In this document: positions 6,595 through 14,104 of the stretch, in pieces
How the letters are laid out: each line of letters starts with the position of its first letter
How positions within the stretch are numbered: the stretch's first letter is position 1
Assembly: GCA_023230755.1 (NCBI GenBank)
Contig: JALNWS010000097.1
Coordinates: 1 to 15,093 of the forward strand
Reading direction: 5' to 3'
From: Azoarcus sp.
Lineage (GTDB): Bacteria > Pseudomonadota > Gammaproteobacteria > Burkholderiales > Rhodocyclaceae
Length of the DNA stretch: 15,093 bases
Made by a program: the position numbers and the translations under genes
The notes under the pieces: generated by a model
Database searches by the model: none
Told to the model about the DNA's origin: nothing
Seen by the model: the letters and a program-made list of their open reading frames with translations, nothing else

Positions 6595-7347
6595 ATGCTC
6601 CAGACCCGCCAGCAAGTCGCAAGCCGCCCCGGACGCAATTTCCACGTCGGCCTCGCCACCTGCGACACCGAGATTCTCGAAGCCCAGAAACTTCGCTACC
6701 GTGTATTCGCCGAAGAGATGGGCGCCCGCCTTTCCACCCGCACCCCGGGTGTTGACCGCGACATCTACGACCCCTTCTGCGAACACCTCATCGTGCGCGA
6801 CGAGGACGCCGGGCGCATCGTCGGCACTTATCGCATCCTGTCACCGTCTGCAGCGTGCAAGGTCGGCGGCTACTATTCGGAAAACGAGTTCGACCTCACC
6901 CGCCTGCAGCACCTGCGCAATCGCATCGTCGAGATCGGCCGCTCGTGCATCGACCCCGACTATCGCAGCGGCGCCGTCATCACCCTGCTGTGGTCCGGGC
7001 TCGCCCGCTACATGAAGGAAAACGGCTACGGTTATCTGATCGGCTGCGCCTCGGTGAGCATGGCCGACGGCGGCCATGCTGCAGCCAGTCTGTATAATCG
7101 TCTGCGTGAAACGCACCTGGCACCGCTCGAATACCGCGTATTCCCGCGGCTGGCCTTGCCGCTCGACATGCTGCGCGGCGACCTGCCGGCCGAGACGCCC
7201 CCGCTGATCAAGGGCTACCTGCGTGCAGGTGCCTGGGTGTGCGGTGACCCCGCGTGGGATCCGGACTTCAACACGGCCGACCTGCCACTGCTGATTCCGA
7301 TGGAAAAGGTTTCCGACAAGTACGCCAAGCACTTCCTGGGACGTTAA
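6595..7347 (+). CDS. OlsB-like GNAT N-acyltransferase (ornithine lipid/hemolysin family)
   Basis: The 250-residue product matches the acetyltransferase-like family that includes OlsB, which moves a 3-hydroxyacyl group from ACP to the alpha-amino group of ornithine to make lyso-ornithine lipid. Family features visible are ILEAQKLRYRVFAEEMGARL (about 24-43), DIYDPFCEHLIVRD, RIVGTYRIL and the EIGRSCIDPDYRSGAVITLLWSGLARYM segment that replaces the usual GNAT acyl-donor loop. Older annotations call such proteins hemolysins. The start at 6595 is chosen for the AAGGGA site and because residues before it are not family-like. The next gene encodes a PlsC-type acyltransferase, the OlsB-OlsA pairing. 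The amino-acid acceptor, ornithine or another, cannot be told from sequence. Confidence 0.85.
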   Translation: MLQTRQQVASRPGRNFHVGLATCDTEILEAQKLRYRVFAEEMGARLSTRTPGVDRDIYDPFCEHLIVRDEDAGRIVGTYRILSPSAACKVGGYYSENEFDLTRLQHLRNRIVEIGRSCIDPDYRSGAVITLLWSGLARYMKENGYGYLIGCASVSMADGGHAAASLYNRLRETHLAPLEYRVFPRLALPLDMLRGDLPAETPPLIKGYLRAGAWVCGDPAWDPDFNTADLPLLIPMEKVSDKYAKHFLGR

Positions 7348-8201
7348 GACTGAACGCCAATATTGCCCGCGCACCGCGCACGCCCCCCAGCCACGCCGCC
7401 AGCCACGCGCTGCTGCGTGGCTGGCGGCGCCTGCGCATCGGCCTGCATCTGGCCCGCGGCGTACTCACGGTCGCGCTGGCCTACCCGCTCAGCGGCGACG
7501 CTACCCGCTTGCGGCTGCGCCAGAACTGGTCGCGCAAGTTGCTGAGCATCCTCGGGCTGGAGCTCCAAGCCGGTGGCTGCGATATCGCTCCGGGCTGCAT
7601 GCTGGTGGCCAACCATGTGTCGTGGATCGATATTTTCGTCATCAATGCCCTTACGCCCTCGGCCTTCATTTCCAAGCATGAAGTCAGAACCTGGCCGGTA
7701 ATCGGCTGGCTCGCTGCGAAAAGCGAAACCGTGTTCCTGCGTCGCGGCAGTCGCGGACACGCGAAAATCGTCAACGCAGAGATTGCTTCTCTGCTTGGTT
7801 CCGGACGCAACGTCGCGGTGTTTCCGGAAGGGACGACGACCGACGGCAGCCACGTGCTGCACTTCCACGCCGCCCTGCTGCAACCGGCCATCGAGGCCGG
7901 GCGAGCGCTGCAGACGCTGGCGCTGTCCTATCACCATGAAGATGGCAGCCCGAGCCGGGCGCCTGCCTATGATGGCGATCTCAGCTTGAGCGAATGTCTG
8001 AACAACATCCTGGCCCATCGGCGCCTGGTCGCACGCATCGCGGTCGACATGCCCCTGGCGACCAGCCCGGAGAGCAGTCGTCGCGAACTGGCCCGCCAGA
8101 CGCGAGAACTGATTGCCGCACGGATCGGCGCCGACACGAGGCAGTCGCAGGACGCGACAATGCACGCCCCGGCGACATCGATGCAGCCGGAAACGGCCTG
8201 A
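7254..8201 (+). CDS. PlsC/OlsA-like 1-acyl-glycerol-3-phosphate or lyso-ornithine-lipid O-acyltransferase
   Basis: The product is a membrane-associated lysophospholipid-acyltransferase-family enzyme. It shows the HX4D motif in ANHVSWIDIF (His121, Asp126 counting from 7254) and the FPEGTT motif (190-195), with a hydrophobic segment near 65-80. Next to an OlsB-like gene it most likely esterifies the hydroxyl of the lyso-aminolipid (OlsA role), although general PlsC activity is possible. The start is uncertain. The ATG at 7254 is the only ATG, GTG or TTG in frame before the conserved domain, and it overlaps the OlsB-like gene by 94 bases with non-family residues. A CTG at 7350, three bases after that gene's stop and preceded by GGGA, or an ATT at 7362, would give more usual N-termini. 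The C-terminus (after about residue 290) is a low-complexity tail. Confidence 0.85.
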   Translation: MGSGLQHGRPATADSDGKGFRQVRQALPGTLRLNANIARAPRTPPSHAASHALLRGWRRLRIGLHLARGVLTVALAYPLSGDATRLRLRQNWSRKLLSILGLELQAGGCDIAPGCMLVANHVSWIDIFVINALTPSAFISKHEVRTWPVIGWLAAKSETVFLRRGSRGHAKIVNAEIASLLGSGRNVAVFPEGTTTDGSHVLHFHAALLQPAIEAGRALQTLALSYHHEDGSPSRAPAYDGDLSLSECLNNILAHRRLVARIAVDMPLATSPESSRRELARQTRELIAARIGADTRQSQDATMHAPATSMQPETA

Positions 8202-8218
8202 CGCAGCGCGGGCGCCTC

Positions 8219-9016
8219 TCAGGCAGGGACCTGGAACACCGCGTCATCGTCGAGCCGCACCGCAGTGAGCTTGCCCCCCCAGACGCAGCCGGAATCAAGC
8301 GCGAGCAGCCCTTCCTGCCGGAAAAAACCGAGCGCTGACCAGTGACCACAGACAATCGTGTGGGTGCGGTTGAAGCGTCCCGGTGCGGAAAACCACGGCA
8401 CAGTGCCGGTGGGCGCCTTTTGTGGAGGCCCCTTGCCGCGCAGCGCCATACGCCCGTCGGGCGTACAGAAGCGCATGCGGGTCATTGCATTCACGATCAC
8501 GCGCAAGCGCGGCCATCCCGTCAGGGCCTCGTCCCACCGATCGGGACGGTCACCCGCAAGATGCAGCAAGAACTGGTGTACGTCGGGCCCTGTCAACGCG
8601 GCATTCACTTCAGCAGCGAGTTCCTGTGCCTTGGAGATGGTCCATTGTGGCAGCAAGCCCGCGTGCACCATCGCATGATCGCCTTCGACGTGCAGCAGCG
8701 GACGAGTGGCGAGCCACTGCAGCAACTCGCCGCAGTCAGGCGCTTCGAGCACCTGGTAGAGGGTGTCATCCTTGTCCCGACGCTTGTAACCGGTGCCGAC
8801 CATCAACAGGTAGAGATCATGATTGCCGAGAACGACGGTGGCCGAGTCGCCCATCCCGCGCAAGAAGCGCAGCACCTGTACCGACTGCGGCCCACGGTTA
8901 ACCAGATCACCCACGACCCACAGCCGATCAGCCGCGGGATCGAATGAAACCTTTGCCAGCAAACGCTGCAGCGCGTCGTAGCAGCCCTGAATATCGCCTA
9001 TTGCGTACGTTGCCAT
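8219..9016 (-). CDS. apaH: Symmetrical bis(5'-nucleosyl)-tetraphosphatase
   Basis: ApaH hydrolyses Ap4A symmetrically to two ADP and also removes Np4N caps from RNA. The 265-residue product carries the metallophosphoesterase blocks: GDIQGCYD (Asp8), GDLVNRGP (Asp37) and GNHD (64-67). It also has the ApaH-specific blocks LLEAPD-like, HAGLLPQW, NAMTRMRFC, GHWSAL and LALDSGCVWGGKLTAVR. Gln10 stands where E. coli has His. The ATG at 9016 gives MATYAIGD, matching the E. coli start MATYLIGD; the ribosome site is weak. The gene is convergent with the OlsA-like gene, 17 bases apart, with no clear terminator between. It is transcribed alone, unlike the E. coli apaG-apaH order. Confidence 0.96.
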   Translation of the reverse strand: MATYAIGDIQGCYDALQRLLAKVSFDPAADRLWVVGDLVNRGPQSVQVLRFLRGMGDSATVVLGNHDLYLLMVGTGYKRRDKDDTLYQVLEAPDCGELLQWLATRPLLHVEGDHAMVHAGLLPQWTISKAQELAAEVNAALTGPDVHQFLLHLAGDRPDRWDEALTGWPRLRVIVNAMTRMRFCTPDGRMALRGKGPPQKAPTGTVPWFSAPGRFNRTHTIVCGHWSALGFFRQEGLLALDSGCVWGGKLTAVRLDDDAVFQVPA

Positions 9017-9142
9017 CGCCCAGAGGGAGTGGAAAAAAAGAGAATGACCGCAAAGTCTATCCGACTAATGTGACGTTAATGAAATCGGCACGTCGTCCGT
9101 CCCTTCATATCCACCGCACAACGCGCTGCGCAGTGCGCATCG

Positions 9143-9166
9143 AAAACGGGCTTCTTCACGCGCCCG
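9143..9166 (-). terminator. Possible terminator of the glycosyltransferase operon
   Basis: On the minus strand, seven bases after the last glycosyltransferase stop, CGGGC (9166-9162) and GCCCG (9151-9147) form a five-pair stem with a ten-base loop, followed by TTTT. Short stem and U-tract make it a modest candidate. The rest of the gap to apaH (9017-9142) shows no gene. Confidence 0.4.
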
Positions 9167-9172
9167 GGCGCA

Positions 9173-10243
9173 TCAGACCACCCCCGTCAGCCCGGCGTAG
9201 AGCGTACGGTACTGATCGATGACCGCGGCCTCCGAGAAGTCGCGCTGCACCCGCACACACCCGGCCTCCACCATGCGTTGCCGCAAACCCGGGTCGCGGA
9301 TCAACTGCTCGATACCGACAGCCAGGGCCGCACTGTCGTCGCAAGGCACCACCCAGGCATCCTCGCCATGACGCGCAATCTCGCGCGCCCCCCTGAACGC
9401 GGTTGTGAGCAGGGGCTTGCCATGACTCCAGGCCTCGAGGATGACATTGCCGAGTGTCTCTTCGTCGCGGGACGGAAAGACCACGAGGTCGGCGGCCTGA
9501 TACCAGGGCGCAGGATCATGCTGCCACCCCGCCCAGTGAATCCGCTCTGCCACGCCAGCCGCAACCGCCTGCTGTTGCAAGGAGAGCAGGCGGTCGCCGT
9601 CGCCCAGGATCACGAGGCGCACACGGCGCCCTGCGACTTCAGACGGTGCGCGCCGGAGCGCATCGACCAGGAAGCGATGGCCCTTGACCTCGACCAGACG
9701 TCCTGCCGTGACCAGCATGCAATCACCATCATTCAGCCCAATCTGCGCTCGCAGAGCACGCCGCTCGGCAGCGTCAGACTGCTTTACCGGCTCGGCAAAG
9801 TTGGTGATGTGGAACACCCGGTTCGCGGGCAGTCCGCCTTCGACCATCCAGTCGCACAAGCCCCGCGTATTGCCGATCCAGGCGTGTGCGTGGCGGAAGG
9901 AGTCGAGCCGGTAGTAGCCGCCGAGGCGAGCCACATGCACTTTGCCCCGGCCTGGCCGGATATGGGTCAGGCGAGTCGCACGGCCCATGTAGGTCTGCAC
10001 CACGGGCGCCTCGCTCTTCGCGATCAGGCGCGACACTTCGACCTTGGACAGCGGATCCCACACCGTGCGTAATGGCAGCTCGTAGAAGGGCACCCCGGTC
10101 AGGTGACGCCGGGCCAGCGCCGAACCGGAGCGCACCACGGCCTCGACTTTTTCCTGGCGTCGTGTCATGGCGCCGAGAAAACGCGCGAACCAGCGCTCGG
10201 CCCCGCCCATCTCGGCGCTGCCGATAAGGTGCAGCGTCTTCAT
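9173..10243 (-). CDS. Glycosyltransferase family 4, probable LPS core enzyme
   Basis: The 356-residue product has a GT-B fold. The N-terminal GGAE loop (13-16, in SAEMGGAERWF) binds the acceptor side. The C-terminal domain holds TAGRLVEVKGHRFLVDAL (about 179-196), GDGD, and the intact EX7E motif, Glu262 and Glu270 in DEETLGNVILEAW, which contacts the nucleotide-sugar. It has no membrane segments, so it acts in the cytoplasm, probably on the lipid A-core at the inner membrane. The ATG at 10243 shares its A with the previous gene's stop (TGATG), so translation is coupled. An upstream in-frame start at 10321 would overlap that gene by 79 bases and lacks family-like residues. The sugar and linkage cannot be told from sequence. 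Confidence 0.88.
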   Translation of the reverse strand: MKTLHLIGSAEMGGAERWFARFLGAMTRRQEKVEAVVRSGSALARRHLTGVPFYELPLRTVWDPLSKVEVSRLIAKSEAPVVQTYMGRATRLTHIRPGRGKVHVARLGGYYRLDSFRHAHAWIGNTRGLCDWMVEGGLPANRVFHITNFAEPVKQSDAAERRALRAQIGLNDGDCMLVTAGRLVEVKGHRFLVDALRRAPSEVAGRRVRLVILGDGDRLLSLQQQAVAAGVAERIHWAGWQHDPAPWYQAADLVVFPSRDEETLGNVILEAWSHGKPLLTTAFRGAREIARHGEDAWVVPCDDSAALAVGIEQLIRDPGLRQRMVEAGCVRVQRDFSEAAVIDQYRTLYAGLTGVV

Positions 10244-11358
10244 CAGGCCGCCAGCCTCGCGGGACGAAGCGCATGCTGCGAGGCCAGCACCTTGCGATAG
10301 ACGGCAAGATTCCCCTCGCACATCGCATCGACCGAGAACTCGCGCAGCATCAGCGCACGGCCGGCAGCACCCATGCCCTCGCGCAGCGCCTCGTCCGCAA
10401 GCAGGCAGTTGATCGCGGCAGCCAGTCCTGCCACATCGCCGGGCTCGGTCAGCAAGCCATTGAGGCCGTGACGCACCGCCTCGGGGACGCCGCCGGCGCG
10501 ACAGGCAACGATCGGCACCGCTGCCGCCGCAGCCTGAAGCAGCGACACCCCGAGCCCTTCGAGATCAGCCGGATGCACCAGCAAATCAAGGCACCCGATC
10601 ACCGCCGGCAGATTGTCGGAAAACCCCATCAGGCGGACATTGCGCTGCAGACCCCGCTCAACGATCATTTGCCGCAGCTCGGCCTCGAGTGGCCCCCGTC
10701 CGTAGATCAGCACCTGCGCACGGGGATGACGCACAAGTACGTCGTCCAGCGCCTGCAGCAGGTGACGGTGTCCCTTGCGCTTGATCAGCTGGGCGACCAT
10801 GCCGATAAGCAGCGCATCCGCCGGCACCCCGAGTCCGGCGCGAAACGCCGCCTTGTCGTAATCGCCCAGATAGGGGCGAGGATCGACCGCACTGCGCACG
10901 CAGCTCACCCGGTCAGCGCGCAGACCTTCATCGAGCAGGACCTTGCGAATCCCGTCCGAGATCGCAATCACGTGCTCGTACATCGAGTACTTGGCCCGCA
11001 CCAGCCATTGCGCCTCGGGATTGTCCACCCGCCGCGACAGCACCACCGGCACCCGTCCGAGCATGGCGCCGACCCCGCCCCACAGGTCCGCACCACGCCG
11101 GCTGTGGATGTGCACGATGTCAGGCGCCTCATCTGCGATCAGCCGGCGCAGACGCAATGCCAGACCGACATCGGCGTCGCCCTTCATCTTCATCTCGAAT
11201 ACCTCCCCGTGCGGGCGCGCCAGCGCGGCAATATGCGCGCCGGAGGGGCAGGCAAGCAGGTTTTCCACGCCGTGCCGCTTGAGGCCTTCCATGATGTGCA
11301 ACACCTGTTTCGCGCCGCCATACAGATGGCGGCCGGATTCGACGTGCAGGACTTTCAT
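10243..11358 (-). CDS. Glycosyltransferase family 4 with variant EX7Q motif
   Basis: The 371-residue GT-B protein begins MKVLHVESGRHLYGGAKQVL, with the GGA(K/E) acceptor loop. It continues with DIVHIHSRRGADLWG, AISDGIRKVL, VAQLIKRKGHRHLLQAL (about 188-204) and YGRGP. The usual nucleotide-sugar motif EX7E reads Glu267...Gln275 (LEGLGVSLLQAA): the second glutamate is Gln, read directly from a CAG codon. Since the rest of the domain is well kept (GGVPEAVRHGLNGLL), this is more likely a subfamily trait than a dead enzyme. The start overlaps the heptosyltransferase stop as ATGA, and its stop overlaps the next GT4 start, so three genes form one coupled operon. Role in LPS core is inferred from context. 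Confidence 0.88.
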   Translation of the reverse strand: MKVLHVESGRHLYGGAKQVLHIMEGLKRHGVENLLACPSGAHIAALARPHGEVFEMKMKGDADVGLALRLRRLIADEAPDIVHIHSRRGADLWGGVGAMLGRVPVVLSRRVDNPEAQWLVRAKYSMYEHVIAISDGIRKVLLDEGLRADRVSCVRSAVDPRPYLGDYDKAAFRAGLGVPADALLIGMVAQLIKRKGHRHLLQALDDVLVRHPRAQVLIYGRGPLEAELRQMIVERGLQRNVRLMGFSDNLPAVIGCLDLLVHPADLEGLGVSLLQAAAAAVPIVACRAGGVPEAVRHGLNGLLTEPGDVAGLAAAINCLLADEALREGMGAAGRALMLREFSVDAMCEGNLAVYRKVLASQHALRPARLAA

Positions 11359-12401
11359 GATGGAATCTCCGCGTTCAGGACAATGCGCGCCTCGTCGAGA
11401 ACGCGCGCGGGATCAATGTCCCGCATACAGGGAAAGGCACCGCCGCAGGAGGGGCTGCGTCGACAGGGAGAACACTCGAGCCCCAGCCAGATCACCCGCG
11501 CATTGGCGCGGCCGGCATCGAGATAGGGGCGGGTGGAACCGAACAGGGCGACCAGCGGCCGGTTGAAGGCCACCGCCATGTGGCTCAGGCCGGTATCCAC
11601 GCCGATCACCAGCGCGGCATGCTCGACAATGGCTGCGGCCTCTGCCAGCGTGGTTTCGCCGGCGAACGCAAGCGCACCGGCGTCCTTGCCGGCAATCCGT
11701 TGCGCCGCGTCACGATCGCCCGGCCCACCCAGCACGACCGGCCGCAACCCGAGATCGCGCTGCACGCGAAGCGCAAGCGCGCGCCATGCCTCTTCGGTCC
11801 AGTGCTTCTGCGCTCTGGTCGTAAAGGGTGCGAACACGACGTAATGCCCGGAGACCACGCCGTGATGCGCGAGCTTGTCCAGCGCGCTGCGCTGTACCGT
11901 CGGCGACAGACGCAGACGGGGATGAAAACCGGTGGTATCGAGCCCGAGCGCTTGCGCCAGATGACGATATTCCGAGCTGATCTGCCCCGGCGTGCCGCCA
12001 CCCGGCACCACCCGGGTCATCAGAAACTGACTGCCTTCGCGCGAACCCAGCCCGATGCGCTGCGTGGCGCCCGAGAGCCAGGTCAGCCAACCGCTCTTGA
12101 GCAGGCTCTGCAGATCGATCGCGGTGTCGAACCGCTGAGCCTTAAGAGTCCGGGAGAACGCACGGACACTTGCAGCAAGTTCGCGGTACTGCCCCGCGTG
12201 CCAAAACCGTTTCCACTCTGCCTTGGGCCACAAAATCACGTCGTCGACACAGGGATCGGCTTCAAGCAAGCCCTCCATGCCGGGCTCCACCAGCCAGGCG
12301 ATGTGTGCTTCCGGGTAACGCTGACGCAGCGCCGCAACAAAGGGAGACGCAAAAACGATGTCGCCAATCGCGGAGGTACGCACCAGCAGAATGCGGGACA
12401 T
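11355..12401 (-). CDS. GT9 heptosyltransferase-like glycosyltransferase (LPS core)
   Basis: The 348-residue product starts MSRILLVRTSAIGDIVFASPF, the WaaC/WaaF-type N-terminus whose SAIGD loop carries the catalytic aspartate (Asp14). Further family blocks are YVVFAPFTTRAQKHWTEEAW, GGPGDRDAAQRIAG, LVIGVDTGLSHMAVAFNRPLVALFGSTRP and the late Cys-rich CSPCRRSPSCGGAFPCMRDI. GT9 enzymes transfer ADP-heptose onto Kdo or heptose of the inner core. Whether this is heptosyltransferase I, II or III/IV is not resolved. Length matches the family when started at 12401. In-frame ATGs at 12446 and 12542 would add non-family residues, and none has a strong ribosome site, so the exact start is uncertain. It is the first gene of the minus-strand glycosyltransferase operon. 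Confidence 0.87.
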   Translation of the reverse strand: MSRILLVRTSAIGDIVFASPFVAALRQRYPEAHIAWLVEPGMEGLLEADPCVDDVILWPKAEWKRFWHAGQYRELAASVRAFSRTLKAQRFDTAIDLQSLLKSGWLTWLSGATQRIGLGSREGSQFLMTRVVPGGGTPGQISSEYRHLAQALGLDTTGFHPRLRLSPTVQRSALDKLAHHGVVSGHYVVFAPFTTRAQKHWTEEAWRALALRVQRDLGLRPVVLGGPGDRDAAQRIAGKDAGALAFAGETTLAEAAAIVEHAALVIGVDTGLSHMAVAFNRPLVALFGSTRPYLDAGRANARVIWLGLECSPCRRSPSCGGAFPCMRDIDPARVLDEARIVLNAEIPS

Positions 12402-12612
12402 GCCGCTGCCGGCCGCGCTTTCGGGCAGGGCCTCGAGCGCACTCATGGGCAGGAAAGACGGTCGCGGTCGGTATACATACCGGGAATAGTGACGCTGCAG
12501 CATTGCAGGAAGATGGCAGCTGCGTGACATGTCCACCCGCATTGCCCCGAGCCCTCATCGCAGCGCTCACATCGAGTTCAGCACCCTGGCAATCGAGTAG
12601 AATCCTCGCCCT
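12402..12612. promoter_or_regulatory. Divergent promoter region of the two envelope operons
   Basis: Rightward, TAGAAT (12598-12603) is a good -10 box ending nine bases before the ATG at 12613. Transcription would begin near 12610, leaving about three untranslated bases, and no ribosome site is present. The -35 is weak. Leftward, an AT-rich near-palindrome GGTATACATACC (12470-12481) contains -10-like hexamers for the heptosyltransferase operon. No other gene is convincing in this stretch. Confidence 0.4.
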
Positions 12613-14094
12613 ATGAATCCCGATCAGTATGCTGGCGCAACCCCGCAACGTGCGTCGCTGACGTCATTCCTGGTGCTCGTCCTCGCGCTCAGCCTGTATC
12701 GCGTTGGCGTGATCGTCCACCTCGGCCTCGATCCCTATGTGGATGAGGCGTATTACTGGGGCTGGGCGCAGGCGCTGGGCTGGGGCTATTACTCCAAGCC
12801 GCCCATGATCGCCGCGCTGATCGCGGGCTCGATCCAGCTTTTCGGCGATCACCTGCTGGCGATCAAGGCGCCGTCGCTGCTCCTCTACCCGGCCACCGCA
12901 GTGCTCATTCGCCAGCTCGGCTGCACGCTTTTCGACAATCGCGTCGGCTTCTGGTCCGGGCTTGCCTTCCTGACCATGCCGCTGACCGCCACCCTGGGCC
13001 TGTTCGTCAGCACCGATGCGCCCCTGCTGTTCTTCTGGGCGCTCGGCATGCTGCTGCTGTGGCGCGCGCTACAGCAGGGCACGCTGACGCAGTGGGTGGG
13101 TATTGGCGTGGTCTGCGGGCTGGGCCTGATGTCGAAATACACCATGCTCGCCTTCGTCGGCTCGGCTTTCCTCGTCCTGCTGGCAGATGCCGGGGGACGG
13201 CGCCAGCTCGCACGCCCCGGCCCGTGGATTGCCGCCGTGGTGGCAGTGGCGATTCTGGCACCCAATCTGGCATGGAACTGGCAGCACGACTTCCCGACCA
13301 TCCGCCACACGGCAGAGATCACCCGCATCGGCGTGGGCGGGCGCGGCTGGGATCCCGATGAATTCGTCGAGTTCGTCGGCGCTCAGTTCCTCTCCTTCGG
13401 ACCGCTGCTGATGGCCGGCCTGCTGTGGGCCTGTTTTCGCCCACAACCCGGCTGGGCCGAGCCGCGCTTCCGTTTCCTGCTGCTGTTTGCCCTGCCGCTG
13501 CTGGTGATCGTCAGCCTGCAGGCACTGACCGGTCGTGCCAACGGCAACTGGTCGGCCCCTGTGTATGTCTCCGCCAGCGTTCTGGTGATTGCCTTCCTCG
13601 CGCATCGCGCGCGCTGGAAGCTGGCGATTTTTGCCGTCGCATTCAATGCCACCCTGGGCGTTGTCGTGTATCACTGGCCGGATCTCGTTCAGCTTGCGGG
13701 CAAGACGCTCAACGGTCGCAACGACCCCTACAAGCGCGCGCGCGGCTGGAACGCGCTGGTCGAACAGGTTCGCCCGCAGCTGACGGCCCACCCTGACGCG
13801 GTGCTGGTCGGCGATGATCGCGAACTGCTGGCGCAGCTGATCTACGGTCTGCGCCCGAGCCGCTATGCGCGCTGGCAGGCCGACCCCCACATCGTCGATC
13901 ACTACGGCCTCACTGTGCCGCTGAGCACCACATCGGGCGATCCGGTGCTGTTCGTTTCGATCAGACCGGACATCGGTGACGCCGGCGCCCGCTTCGATTC
14001 CGTGGAGAAAATTGCAGACGTCGACGTCGCGGTTTATCAGAATTTTCACAGGAAAGTGTCAATATGGCTGCTTAAGGGCTTCAAGGGCTATTGA
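12613..14094 (+). CDS. ArnT/PMT-like polytopic glycosyltransferase (GT39/GT83)
   Basis: The 493-residue protein has many hydrophobic helices in its first two thirds (about 15-35, 70-110, 120-145, 155-190, 200-220, 260-280, 290-305, 315-335, 345-360) and a soluble C-terminal domain. The first periplasmic loop carries LDPYVDEAYYWGWAQ (Asp44, Glu45) and GYYSKPPMI, and the next carries STDAPLLFFWAL, the acidic motifs of the family. Such enzymes use a polyprenyl-phosphate sugar and glycosylate a lipid or protein on the periplasmic face; ArnT adds aminoarabinose to lipid A. No other arn genes are in the window, so the donor is open. The ATG at 12613 has no ribosome site but sits just after a good -10 box. 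The phosphatase gene follows after ten bases. Confidence 0.85.
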   Translation: MNPDQYAGATPQRASLTSFLVLVLALSLYRVGVIVHLGLDPYVDEAYYWGWAQALGWGYYSKPPMIAALIAGSIQLFGDHLLAIKAPSLLLYPATAVLIRQLGCTLFDNRVGFWSGLAFLTMPLTATLGLFVSTDAPLLFFWALGMLLLWRALQQGTLTQWVGIGVVCGLGLMSKYTMLAFVGSAFLVLLADAGGRRQLARPGPWIAAVVAVAILAPNLAWNWQHDFPTIRHTAEITRIGVGGRGWDPDEFVEFVGAQFLSFGPLLMAGLLWACFRPQPGWAEPRFRFLLLFALPLLVIVSLQALTGRANGNWSAPVYVSASVLVIAFLAHRARWKLAIFAVAFNATLGVVVYHWPDLVQLAGKTLNGRNDPYKRARGWNALVEQVRPQLTAHPDAVLVGDDRELLAQLIYGLRPSRYARWQADPHIVDHYGLTVPLSTTSGDPVLFVSIRPDIGDAGARFDSVEKIADVDVAVYQNFHRKVSIWLLKGFKGY

Positions 14095-14104
14095 AAAGCT
14101 GCAC

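Noticed and set aside
9116..9142. GCGC-rich palindromic stretch upstream of the apaH/glycosyltransferase gap terminator
   Set aside because: Overlapping short GC self-complementary words are expected by chance at this GC content, and there is no U-tract or conserved site.
12402..12542. Longer N-terminus for the heptosyltransferase (starts at 12446 or 12542)
   Set aside because: The added 15-47 residues are not part of the GT9 fold and have no ribosome site. It is kept only as an alternative start.
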